A DNA stretch of 64,000 nt from Syntrophomonas wolfei subsp. methylbutyratica (GTDB lineage Bacteria; Bacillota; Syntrophomonadia; Syntrophomonadales; Syntrophomonadaceae), in the NCBI RefSeq assembly GCF_001570625.1, contig NZ_BBQT01000016.1, positions 1 to 64,000 on the forward strand, read 5' to 3'. The position numbers and the translations under genes are program-made. The notes under the pieces were generated by a model. It was given only the letters and a program-made list of their open reading frames with translations, was not told the DNA's origin and did no database searches. This document shows positions 1-7,563 of this stretch, one piece after another (position 1 is the first letter of the stretch; the number at the start of each line of letters is the position of its first letter).

Positions 1-36
1 TAGCACTGTGTAGTGCATTCCATCATTATATCGGAG

Positions 37-109
37 GTGGCTCTCATCATGACCAAGGTGGCTCTATTTGATGCTCATGGTGGCTCTATTTCGTCACACG
101 TGTGGCTCT
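37..109. repeat. Four GTGGCTCT direct repeats, IS21-like end
   Basis: The 8-mer GTGGCTCT occurs at 37-44, 58-65, 80-87 and 102-109, spaced 21-22 bp; the middle two extend to GGTGGCTCTATTT. Serial repeats of about this spacing near a terminus are typical of IS21-family elements (istAB), where they serve as transposase binding sites. The transposase genes would lie left of the window, so this is an inference from the repeat pattern. The element would end near 101-112. Confidence 0.45.
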
Positions 110-111
110 AT

Positions 112-477
112 CGCAAAATATTACCCATCTTCATTTTGGAATAAATATCGTGAACATATAAGAAATCATGACTTTCAATATCCTTTGGATGCTTTCGAGG
201 AAAATGTTTATAAAGAAAATTATTCTGAAATAAAGACAGGACGATCTTACCATCAGAGGAATGGAACTATAGTTTATCTTTATCATATTTGTATAAAGAT
301 GCCCTAAGATGTGACTAGTGATTTAAGTATTTCGCGCCAGATTTGACACTCAGGCTGTTAAATCTCAAACGACGTAGGTGTCCAACCACACCGACATATA
401 CATACTTCCCGTTATGTTTAGAATATACCAATTCCAAGATAATGGTAGACTGCACATTATCCATATTACAATCAAAT
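112..477. other. Short gene-poor stretch with a doubtful ORF
   Basis: An open frame on the plus strand runs from 68 to 307 (79 codons). Its first part is the repeat array at the window edge. The remainder, rich in Tyr, Asn and Glu, could be the 3' remnant of a gene cut by the upstream element, but I recognise no family. I see nothing else convincing before the IS66 target site. Confidence 0.25.
469..477. repeat. Target-site duplication, left copy (IS66)
   Basis: CAATCAAAT immediately precedes the left inverted repeat, and the identical nine bases follow the right inverted repeat at 3299-3307. IS66 elements normally duplicate 8 bp, so one base may match by chance. The perfect repeat indicates a single, fairly recent insertion with no later rearrangement. 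Confidence 0.85.
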
Positions 478-500
478 GTAAGCGGTGGAACACATACCGT
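478..500 (+). repeat. IS66 left inverted repeat
   Basis: This matches the reverse complement of 3276-3298 at 22 of 23 positions; the single difference is C versus A at position 16. The conserved core is GTAAGCGGTGGAACA and then ATACCGT. Confidence 0.9.
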
Positions 501-507
501 ATGGTCT

Positions 508-545
508 AAAAACAGCTCCACTGGTTTGGCGTGGAGCTGTTTTTA
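508..545 (-). terminator. Terminator closing the IS66 operon
   Basis: An 11-bp stem (AACAGCTCCAC at 511-521 with its complement at 531-541) encloses a 9-nt loop and has T tracts on both strands. On the minus strand it lies just past the stop of the accessory gene at 543 and would end transcription of the transposition operon. It could act in both directions. Confidence 0.8.
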
Positions 546-821
546 ATAAAACCCTTCTCGTGCAATTTTTTTGATGTAATTATACTGTTTCCGTATCAGC
601 TTTTTGAATTCCCCATCGGATAGCTCATTAAACCGGCCTATCCCTTCTTCGTAAAGACATTCATAAATCAGTTCACAGTAATCGTCATCCTCACGGTGTG
701 CCTTCTTGTAACGCTGCTCCAGTTCATGCGGAAAATCCAGGCTGTAGGCTATACTGTCGATCTTCCCGTCCAGGTATTCCTTGGTCATGTTCATTAAAAA
801 GTCAATATTAGGCTGTTTCAT
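543..821 (-). CDS. IS66 accessory small protein
   Basis: About 92 residues, acidic and charged, with no recognised catalytic motif. The frame is open further upstream, but that part lies inside tnpC in another frame. I chose the ATG at 821 because an AAGGA ribosome site precedes it at suitable spacing; an ATG at 833 is the alternative. The start overlaps the tnpC stop by 14 bp, suggesting translational coupling. Small proteins of this kind occur at the 3' end of some Firmicute IS66 elements; their function is unknown to me. Because its frame is intact while tnpC is broken, it may still be made. Confidence 0.6.
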   Translation of the reverse strand: MKQPNIDFLMNMTKEYLDGKIDSIAYSLDFPHELEQRYKKAHREDDDYCELIYECLYEEGIGRFNELSDGEFKKLIRKQYNYIKKIAREGFY

Positions 822-2498
822 CTCTGGGTTCATCCTTCTCTTCAGCTTGTGTTCCGGCATTTTGCATCCTGCATTCAAGTTGCACTTTCTCGGACCATGG
901 CAGATATTCACCCAGAACCGGATGGTTGGGTTTAAAATCCAGGTTGGGCAGCCGGCGGAAGATATATTCGAGATATTTGTAAGCATCCAGGTTGTTGGCG
1001 CTTGCCGTCCCTACGATGCTGAATATGATGGCGGAAGCTTCGGCTCCCTCCACCGAGTCGGAAAAAAGGGAGTTCTTTCTTGTTATAGCCACGGGCTTGA
1101 CCGCTATTTCCGATAAATTATTGGACAAGGGAATTCTTCCGTCCAGCAAGAAGTTGGTGAAGTATTTTTTGTGGTTCAGGGTATAATTTAAGGCTTTCCG
1201 CAGATTCTCCTGCCGGGTCCTTGTCGTTTCCGCCCACGCGAAAAAGGCCTCCAGTACAGGGACGCTGTACATAAGCCGGTTCTTTTTCCTCTCCGCCGGG
1301 GACAATTCCTTCCATTTCCGTTCCAACCGGAAAAGTTTATCACAATAGGCTCGTCCGATCGCTCCACCGGAACCGGGGATCTCCTTTTTCCCGGAGTCCA
1401 GGGGGATGGCTTCCAGATAATATCGCCGCAAGTGGCTATAACAGAAGCAGCGGGTGATGCCTTCCACTTTTTCATAGCCCTCGTAAGCGTCGCTGACGTG
1501 AAAACCATGAAATCCTGCCAGGAATTTCTTGGCATGGTCTCCCGCGCGTGTTCGTGTGTATTCATAGAGAATAACGGGCGGTCCTTCGCAACTGCCGCTC
1601 CGGTGGATCCAAATGTAGGATTTGCTCGAAGCCTTCTTCCCAGGCTCACGGTTGACCTGCCAGGTAGTTTCCTCATGATGATGCCGCATTTCAGCAATTG
1701 GCCGTGCATCCGGTCATACAGCGGTTTCAGCCAATACTGGGCACAGCGTATGACCCAGTTGGCCATGGTATCTCTTTTCAGGACCGCACCCATCCTTTGA
1801 ATATCCCGTTGTTGCCGGTATAAGGGTACCGAGAGTACATATTTCTGATACATAATCCAAGCTGCGCTGGAGGGGGAGGCGATGGAGTGCGACAATACAG
1901 GAGCCGGTACCGGCGCGCCGTATATGGCATCGTAGGGATTCGCCTCGCTCTTCCCGCATTCCACACATTTGTACACATATTGGATATAGTCTTTCATAAC
2001 CAGCTTGGCCGGGATATATTCCAGCTCAGAGCGTACTTTTTTCTTGCCAATAACCTTCAGTTCACTGGCGCAGATCCCACACACAGTTTCTTCCGGGTTC
2101 AGAACACACTCCACGGTCTCTCTGGAAAGTCCTGCCGTCAGTTTCTCACGATCACCTTTTTTGCGTACGGGTCTTTTGTGTTCCTTGATGGAAATGACGC
2201 TCGCATAGGGCAAAGAGAAGTTATCTGCGTCTTCTTCACCGAACAGGGAAGCTTGTCCTTGTGTTGGCGGCGTTTTTTCACTGGAAGCGCCGAACCGCTG
2301 CTTGGCGGCCTGTAGAACAGCCTGCGTGAGGGCTTCGACATTATGTTCCAGCCGGTCAATCTTCTCTTGCAGTTTTTGGTTTTCGTTTTCAAGTTGTCTG
2401 ATGCGCTGATCTTTTTCGTCGACAGTCTGCATGGCGGCCTTCTTCCCGGTGGATTTGTTACTTCCATTATACCAGAAAATTGGCATTTTTGTCAGCAT
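808..2498 (-). pseudogene. tnpC: IS66 transposase TnpC, frameshifted
   Basis: Two frames together give a full-length IS66 DDE transposase. The first part (from 2498) has an N-terminal coiled coil and a zinc-ribbon region with two CxxC pairs (CGIC, CVEC). The second part (1689 down to 808) has the rest of the DDE core, including GSGGAIGRAYCDKLF and the SNNLSEIAVKPVA stretch that carries the family's Glu, then the C-terminal helical tail. The frame changes at about 1675-1690, exactly where the family has HADET. The sequence here reads HHEETT or IIMRK depending on frame and appears about four bases short, so the first catalytic Asp is absent in either reading. A plain one-base sequencing error would not restore it. 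The start has no strong ribosome site and is probably coupled to tnpB. Confidence 0.85.
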
Positions 2499-2510
2499 TT
2501 CAGGGCGTTT

Positions 2511-2882
2511 TCAGTAAATGATGCCGGCAGTGTCAATCCTGTCGGGGTACGCTTTTTTCTGGTCTACCTGTAGTCCTGCCAAGAGCCACTCCAGTTGACG
2601 CTTGGTGATGTCCCGCACTTCGCCCTGATTCTTTGGCCACTGGAATTTCATCTCGTCGGCAAGTGCTTTGGTAACCAGGATAAAGCCGTTACCATCCCAG
2701 CGTAAGGCCCGCAAGGCATTGCGGCGTTTATTACAGAACAAAAAGACGCTTGTTCCCGCATGGGGATCCAGGTTGAATTTCAATGCCACCAAGGAGGCCA
2801 GTCCGTTTTGCTGCTTGCGAAAATCCGTGGCTCCCAGAGCAAGGTAAATATGGTCCGCCTTATCGGCGATATGCTGCATCAT
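2511..2882 (-). CDS. tnpB: IS66 Orf2 protein TnpB
   Basis: 123 residues, the normal length for the IS66 TnpB family. Recognisable features are LALGATDFRKQQNGLASLV near the N-terminus, VFLFCNKRRNALRALRWDGNGF in the middle and the LEWLLAGL segment at the C-terminus. TnpB is required for transposition of IS66-type elements, but its biochemical role is not settled. The start codon overlaps the tnpA stop by 4 bp, the usual coupling in this family. The frame is intact. Confidence 0.9.
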   Translation of the reverse strand: MMQHIADKADHIYLALGATDFRKQQNGLASLVALKFNLDPHAGTSVFLFCNKRRNALRALRWDGNGFILVTKALADEMKFQWPKNQGEVRDITKRQLEWLLAGLQVDQKKAYPDRIDTAGIIY

Positions 2883-3214
2883 AATTCCTGCAGAACCTTC
2901 ATTAGCCCTGCCAGTGCGGCCGGATTGAAACTACCGGGAACTGTTACCCGGATGCTTTTGAAGAAGATCTGGAAGTCGGAAGTGAATACTGGATTCTGCC
3001 TTGCTGCATCATCAGGTGAAAGGATGGGGGTGATATCGGCAAAACTCGTTTCTTCACCTGTTTTTTGTTTTTCGCGCACCCGGCGGTTCCAATAATTGTA
3101 CTGGGATTTGCTCACACCATTCTTTTTACACCATTCTCCGATCGTCATGCCGGTTTGGATGCGTTCTCTTATTCTTTGCTCCCAGAGCTGCAGCTTTTCA
3201 GCTGTGGATTTCAC
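2879..3214 (-). CDS. tnpA: IS66 Orf1 protein TnpA
   Basis: 111 residues with a GTG start at 3214, preceded by GGGGAGG at ideal spacing. The open frame continues upstream to 3301, but that would run through the terminal repeat and out of the element, so it is not the real start. The N-terminal half has a helix-turn-helix of the TnpA/Orf1 type (TIGEWCKKNGVSKSQYNYW), which in the family binds the element ends. The C-terminal part is variable. It is the first gene of the transposition operon. Confidence 0.88.
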   Translation of the reverse strand: MKSTAEKLQLWEQRIRERIQTGMTIGEWCKKNGVSKSQYNYWNRRVREKQKTGEETSFADITPILSPDDAARQNPVFTSDFQIFFKSIRVTVPGSFNPAALAGLMKVLQEL

Positions 3215-3275
3215 TTTAAAACCTCCCCTCTGTTCTCTTGCTCTTAATCTATCAGAGGGGAGGTCGCTTTTCACG

Positions 3276-3298
3276 ACGGTATTTGTTCCACCGCTTAC
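3276..3298 (-). repeat. IS66 right inverted repeat
   Basis: Reverse complement of 478-500 with one mismatch. The tnpA ribosome site and GTG start lie about 60 bp inside this end. Confidence 0.9.
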
Positions 3299-3307
3299 CA
3301 ATCAAAT
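3299..3307. repeat. Target-site duplication, right copy (IS66)
   Basis: CAATCAAAT, identical to 469-477, begins directly after the right inverted repeat. Confidence 0.85.
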
Positions 3308-3369
3308 AAATGAACAAGAGGACATAGTGTTGATTGATTATGTCCTTTTTTTATATATAAACCACAATT

Positions 3370-3415
3370 AAAAGCCGTTTGCTTTATTATCCCGATAAAG
3401 CAGGCGGCTTTTTTT
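3370..3415 (+). terminator. Hairpin with T tract upstream of parA
   Basis: AAAGCCG and TGCTTTAT pair with ATAAAGCA and CGGCTT across a short loop, followed by seven T residues. It looks like a rho-independent terminator. It lies only about 20 bp before the parA start, so it may insulate parA from upstream transcription or work as a leader attenuator. Confidence 0.7.
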
Positions 3416-3436
3416 GCGTGAAAGGAGGAATTTCAG

Positions 3437-4261
3437 GTGCCAAAAGTAATTGCCATTGCCAACCAGAAAGGTGGCACGGGCAAAACGACCACAACAGTCA
3501 ATCTGGGTATCGGCCTTGTGATGCAGGGTAAAAAGGTGCTTTTAGTGGATGCGGACGCACAAGGCAACCTAACGGATTCGTTGGGCTTCCATGAACCGGA
3601 CAATCTACCTGCTTCGCTGTCGAGCGTTTTAACCAAAAGCATGACAGAGGAACCGTATGAGCCTAATGAGGGCATCCTTCACCACGAAGAAGGCATTGAA
3701 CTTATGCCGGGTAACATTGAGTTGTCAGCCATTGAGGTATCCCTCGTCAATACCATGAGCCGGGAAACGGTGCTGCGCAGCTATATCAATACCGTGAAAG
3801 ACAAATATGATTATGTGCTGATTGATTGTATGCCCTCCCTGGGCATGATGACCATCAACGCCCTTGCCGCCGCGGACAGCGTAATTATTCCGGTTCAGGC
3901 CCATTATCTGCCCGCCAAAGGAATGACGCAGCTTTTACAGACCATAGCCAGGGTAAGACGACAAATCAATCCGAAGCTGACCATTGATGGCGTTCTGGTG
4001 ACAATGGTGGATAACCGCACCAACTTTGCCAAGGACATTTCCTTTATCCTGCGCCGCGACTACGGCGACAAATTGCGCATTTTTCAAACGGAAATCCCCT
4101 TGTCTATCCGTGCGGCGGAAACCAGCGCCAAAGGAAAGAGCATTTACCTTCACGACCCTCACGGTCTGGCGGCAAAAGCCTATGAAGCTTTTACAAAGGA
4201 GGTGTGGGACATTGGCGAAAAGCAGCGCAAGAGACAGCATCAAGCTGGCCTCAGTAGATGA
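3437..4261 (+). CDS. parA: ParA/Soj-type partition ATPase
   Basis: 274 residues with a GTG start and AAAGGAGG eight bases upstream. The deviant Walker A motif KGGTGKTT lies at residues 11-18, followed by the family's DADAQGNLTDSLG segment and DYVLIDCMPSLG (Walker B). These mark a ParA/Soj ATPase that forms ATP-dependent dimers on DNA and positions a plasmid or excised element together with ParB. It is the first gene of the ICE-derived block and overlaps parB by 50 bp. ParA/ParB pairs of this type are common in Firmicute ICEs and large plasmids. No parS site was identified. Confidence 0.93.
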   Translation: MPKVIAIANQKGGTGKTTTTVNLGIGLVMQGKKVLLVDADAQGNLTDSLGFHEPDNLPASLSSVLTKSMTEEPYEPNEGILHHEEGIELMPGNIELSAIEVSLVNTMSRETVLRSYINTVKDKYDYVLIDCMPSLGMMTINALAAADSVIIPVQAHYLPAKGMTQLLQTIARVRRQINPKLTIDGVLVTMVDNRTNFAKDISFILRRDYGDKLRIFQTEIPLSIRAAETSAKGKSIYLHDPHGLAAKAYEAFTKEVWDIGEKQRKRQHQAGLSR

Positions 4262-5147
4262 CCTTTTCACCACCGAGGAAAGCCGCGCCGAGGAACAGCG
4301 TGAAAAGGTGCTGGACATTCCCCTATCTGAAATCAGCGACTTTCCAAACCATCCTTTTAAGGTAAAAGCGGATGAAGCCATGCTGGAAATGGCGGACAGC
4401 GTAAAGCAGTATGGCGTTTTAGTCCCCGGCCTTGTCCGGCCCAAAGCGGATGGCGGCTATGAAATGGTTGCCGGACACCGGCGCAAAAAGGCAAGCGAGT
4501 TTGCGGGTAAGGAAACCATGCCCTGCATTGTCCGTGAACTGGACGATGATGCCGCCACGATTATCATGGTTGACAGCAATCTGCAAAGGGAAAGCATTTC
4601 CCCAAGTGAAAAAGCCTTTGCCTATAAAATGAAGCTGGAAGCCATGAAACGGCAAGCAGGCAGACCAAGCAAAGAAAATGCGTCCCAAGTTGGGACACAA
4701 AAACGTTCTGACCAAATATTAGCTGAACAGAGCGGTGATAGCCGCAATCAAATTCAGCGTTATATTCGTCTCACTGAACTCATACCGCCTGTTCTTGAAA
4801 TGGTGGACGAAAAGCAGATCGCATTTAATCCTGCTGTGGAAATCTCCTACTTGGCCGAAAAAGAACAGCAGGAACTTTACGACACCATGCAGTCAGAGGA
4901 ATGCACTCCATCTTTGGCACAGGCGCAGCGGATGAAAAAGCTCAGTCAGGATGGCAGGCTGAATATGGATGTCATCTTCTCCATTCTTACTGAGGAGAAA
5001 CCGAATCAAAAGGAAAAATTCAATATCCAAAGGGAGCGCATTGACCGCTTTTTTCCCAGTAGCTTTACCGAAAAACAGAAGGAGGACTTAATCGTTCAGT
5101 TGCTTGAAAGCTGGTACAAAAAGCGGCAGCGAGAGCAGGAGCGATAA
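4212..5147 (+). CDS. parB: ParB/RepB-type partition protein
   Basis: 311 residues from a TTG at 4212, with AAAGGAGG at 4195-4202; the frame is open to 4026, but that stretch is the shadow of parA. The N-terminal ParB/Srx-like nuclease-fold domain includes VKQYGVLVPGLVRP and GHRRKKA (the ParB box, usually GERRxRA), then the NLQRESISPSEKAFAY helical region and a central HTH (SGDSRNQIQRYIRL). The C-terminus is charged and ends in QER. It should bind centromere-like sites and CTP and work with ParA. The overlap with parA implies coupled translation. Confidence 0.9.
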   Translation: MAKSSARDSIKLASVDDLFTTEESRAEEQREKVLDIPLSEISDFPNHPFKVKADEAMLEMADSVKQYGVLVPGLVRPKADGGYEMVAGHRRKKASEFAGKETMPCIVRELDDDAATIIMVDSNLQRESISPSEKAFAYKMKLEAMKRQAGRPSKENASQVGTQKRSDQILAEQSGDSRNQIQRYIRLTELIPPVLEMVDEKQIAFNPAVEISYLAEKEQQELYDTMQSEECTPSLAQAQRMKKLSQDGRLNMDVIFSILTEEKPNQKEKFNIQRERIDRFFPSSFTEKQKEDLIVQLLESWYKKRQREQER

Positions 5148-5231
5148 ATCTGTATTTGACCGCTACGTATGGCAATTCCCTCTCAAATGGATGAGAGTTT
5201 TTTTATGCCCTTTTTGAAAGGAGGTGCTTCC

Positions 5232-5405
5232 ATGCATTTTACAGAAGGGCCTCTGCGCGCATACGAGCGCATAATGCAGGAAAAGCCGAAACATGACTCC
5301 GAACCTGCTAAAACGGTTCAAGATCGGGATTGTAAGCACTGCTTGCACTTTGACGAGCATCACCACAAATGCAGCAAGAAAAAGTGCGTGATATTTAATG
5401 AGTAA
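5232..5405 (+). CDS. Small Cys/His-rich protein
   Basis: 57 residues from the ATG at 5232, preceded by GAAAGGAGG; an upstream in-frame ATG at 5169 lacks a ribosome site. The C-terminal half has CKHCLHFDEHHHKCSKKKC, four Cys and several His, which suggests a small metal-binding knuckle. The N-terminal half is charged. Its place after parAB and before the pilus genes suggests an accessory element function. I do not recognise a named family. Confidence 0.6.
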   Translation: MHFTEGPLRAYERIMQEKPKHDSEPAKTVQDRDCKHCLHFDEHHHKCSKKKCVIFNE

Positions 5406-5535
5406 TGAAGTGATTTCAACCCTGATCCGACGTGTCCATACGGGCGGCAAGCAGGCGCAGAAAGACGGTAATGGGCAGAATGTCGGAAAGAACAATAAGC
5501 AGAAAAGGCGGCCCCCCTTCTTTTTCGGCAAGTAA
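5398..5535 (+). CDS. Possible 45-residue basic peptide
   Basis: An ATG at 5398 overlaps the end of the Cys/His-rich gene and opens a 45-codon frame ending at 5535, 37 bases before the next gene. The product is strongly basic in its second half (KNNKQKRRPP, then FFFGK). There is no good ribosome site, so translation would depend on coupling. It may be real or a chance frame. Confidence 0.35.
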   Translation: MSNEVISTLIRRVHTGGKQAQKDGNGQNVGKNNKQKRRPPFFFGK

Positions 5536-5572
5536 AACCGCTCCTAAAGCCTGAAAGGAGGAACAGAACAAT

Positions 5573-6175
5573 TTGAAGCTACTCAAGAATCGGATATTTC
5601 TAAGCGCCCTTTGCCTAATCCTGGCGGCGGGCGTTTCGTTTTTTCTCCTGCCTCGCTTCTACGAAAGCAAAAGTGCAACGATCATGGTGCCAAGAGCGGC
5701 GCAGGACATTCCGGCAGGGACGGCAATCCAGGACAAACATCTTGTTGCAGCGGAAGTCGGAAGCTATGGCCTGCCGGAGGATGTCATCAACGACAAGTCC
5801 CTGATTATTGGGAAAATCGCGCAGACGGACATTACCAAGGGGGGCCTGTGGCTGGCGGAAACAATCTGCACCCTGCACCGGCCCTCCGTCGCGGCGCAGA
5901 TGTGGCATCAATCCGTTTCGGATTTTGTGCGGGAGCTGCATATAGCGGAAAAACAAATCCATATCCTGCAAGCTCCGGGCGGTGAATTTGACGACAAAGT
6001 CTACCGGGACATGACCGGGCTCTCCTTTCCCTTTGAGCTGCCTTACGTCAAGCGGGCCAGCGAGCTGCAAAACGCCGGAACACCCTTGTATTTCCACCGT
6101 GACCGGGCCTGTCGGCATTACGGCAAGGTGTTGGAGCAAATTGCCGACAGAATCTGCGGAGGTGGGAAGCCATGA
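5573..6175 (+). CDS. SAF-domain (CpaB-like) protein fused to TadZ/CpaE-like tail
   Basis: 200 residues from a TTG at 5573 with AAAGGAGGA upstream. Residues 7-27 form a membrane anchor. Residues about 35-95 (VPRAAQDIPAGTAIQDKHL to AQTDITKGG) are a SAF domain as in CpaB/RcpC, which lines the outer part of Tad pilus channels. The remainder does not look like CpaB. It resembles the C-terminal third of a MinD/CpaE-type ATPase: HILQAPGGEF, then a TGL-SFPFELPYV strand, an AGTPLYF segment and a final IADRI helix. No Walker A is present. I infer that a deletion joined the start of a cpaB-like gene to the end of a tadZ/cpaE-like gene. The stop overlaps cpaF by 4 bp. Confidence 0.6.
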   Translation: MKLLKNRIFLSALCLILAAGVSFFLLPRFYESKSATIMVPRAAQDIPAGTAIQDKHLVAAEVGSYGLPEDVINDKSLIIGKIAQTDITKGGLWLAETICTLHRPSVAAQMWHQSVSDFVRELHIAEKQIHILQAPGGEFDDKVYRDMTGLSFPFELPYVKRASELQNAGTPLYFHRDRACRHYGKVLEQIADRICGGGKP

Positions 6176-7563
6176 ACAGCAGATTTTCCATCCATGATCT
6201 AATTTACCGCGCCAACAAACGGCGCTCCGACAGCGGAGAAAGCAATCTGGAAGCGCGGGACTACGGTGAGATTTTAGACAGGCTGCAGCGGATCATCGCT
6301 CAAAATCATTCCACGGAGCTAGCCCAGGTCCTGTACTCCCAAGAAGCCGAAGCAAAACTCAAAGACTTGATTATGCGCTACTTAAACAGTGAGCAGTTGG
6401 TGTCCAAAGACCTGCGTAACATTTCCGAGTTGGTGGACGCCGTGTATAACGACATGGCCGGTATGGGGCTGTTATCTCCCTACCTCCAGGACAGTAGCGT
6501 GGAGGAAATCAATGTCAACGGCTATGGCGGCGTTTGGGTGCTGTACAAAGACAAAAAGGTACGGCTTGCGGAAACCTTCGGAAACCCGGACGCTTGCGCC
6601 AACATCGTCCGCAAGATGAGCCGTTTCGGAAACGTCATCCTCGACGGTTCCAAGCCTGTCGGGGACAGCTATATTTCACGGGGCGTCCGCATGTCGGGAG
6701 CCATTGAGCCATGTGTTGACCCGGATGCCGGAGCCATCGCCTCCATCCGAAAACAAAAGCCTTTTTATATCACAAGGCAAAACCTGATTCGCTGGGAGAC
6801 GGCAACGGCTGAGGAATTGGATTTTCTTGTTCTATGTATCAACAACGGCATATCGCTGGCAATCGCGGGGGCCACAGGATCAGGGAAAACGGCGGACATG
6901 GGCTACATTCTTAGCTGCGTATCCCCTGAAAAGCGCGTCGTCACCATCGAAGACACGCGGGAGTTATCATTGGTGAAGTTTGACGAAAACGGCGTAATGC
7001 TCAATGACGTGGTTCATCTCCTAACAAAGGAAGCGCCGAATAAGATTACCATGCTGGATTTACTGAAACTCTCCCTGAGACTCCATCCCACCGTGCTTGT
7101 TCCCGCCGAAATGCGGGGAAAGGAAGCTATGGTGGTTCAGGAAGCCGGGCGGACGGGGCATACGGTTATTAGCTCGTTGCACGCCAACAGCGCCAGATCC
7201 GCTTACGACCGAATTTTAACGATGTGTTTAGAAGCCGGAACCTCATTATCCGAGGGAAGGCTAATGAAAAACATCGTGGAAGCCTTCCCGGTCATGGTTT
7301 TCAAAATGCAGCTCCCGGACCATTCGAGAAAATATATGGAGATTTTTGAAGCTACCGGCGTACAGGACGGCGAAGTCACCGGCAACACCCTTTTCAAATA
7401 TGTGGTGGATCACTATAAACGGGATAAGGCCGGGAGGATTACAAAGGTGGTTGGAAGCCACCAGCGTTTGGGGAACATATCCCCGGCCCTGGCCGAAAAG
7501 CTGCTGGTAGGCGGTGTCCCGCAAAAGGAAATCCGCCGCTTCGCGGAAGGAGGCCTCGCATGA
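6172..7563 (+). CDS. cpaF: CpaF/TadA-type pilus assembly ATPase
   Basis: 463 residues, normal for the family, with GGAGGT before the ATG. The helical N-terminal domain is followed by VEEINVNGYGGVWV, the arginine-rich linker region and the RecA-like core. Walker A is GATGSGKT (233-240), the Asp box is VTIEDTREL, and the His box is ISSLHANSARSAYDR. It powers assembly, and possibly retraction, of Flp/Tad pili from the cytoplasmic side, working with the TadB and TadC membrane proteins encoded next. Four-base overlaps on both sides mark one translationally coupled operon. The frame is intact although its partner tadB is broken. Confidence 0.92.
   Translation: MNSRFSIHDLIYRANKRRSDSGESNLEARDYGEILDRLQRIIAQNHSTELAQVLYSQEAEAKLKDLIMRYLNSEQLVSKDLRNISELVDAVYNDMAGMGLLSPYLQDSSVEEINVNGYGGVWVLYKDKKVRLAETFGNPDACANIVRKMSRFGNVILDGSKPVGDSYISRGVRMSGAIEPCVDPDAGAIASIRKQKPFYITRQNLIRWETATAEELDFLVLCINNGISLAIAGATGSGKTADMGYILSCVSPEKRVVTIEDTRELSLVKFDENGVMLNDVVHLLTKEAPNKITMLDLLKLSLRLHPTVLVPAEMRGKEAMVVQEAGRTGHTVISSLHANSARSAYDRILTMCLEAGTSLSEGRLMKNIVEAFPVMVFKMQLPDHSRKYMEIFEATGVQDGEVTGNTLFKYVVDHYKRDKAGRITKVVGSHQRLGNISPALAEKLLVGGVPQKEIRRFAEGGLA

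Larger units (their letters stand above)
478..3298 (-). mobile_element. IS66-family insertion sequence
   Basis: The element is bounded by inverted repeats starting GTAAGCGGTGGAAC at both ends (478-500 and 3276-3298; 22 of 23 bases match) and flanked by CAATCAAAT on each side. It has the standard IS66 layout on the minus strand: tnpA, tnpB with a 4-bp overlap, then the DDE transposase tnpC, followed by a small accessory gene and a terminator inside the left end. TnpC is frameshifted, so the copy is probably immobile unless a related element supplies transposase. Confidence 0.92.

Noticed and set aside
315-521. Minus-strand 68-codon frame across the left end of the IS66 element
   Set aside because: It crosses the insertion boundary. 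With the element removed, the frame would continue through the hairpin upstream of parA, so it is probably not coding.
4026-4211. Upstream 62 codons of the parB frame
   Set aside because: They overlap parA in another frame, show no ParB similarity, and a TTG with an excellent ribosome site lies at 4212.
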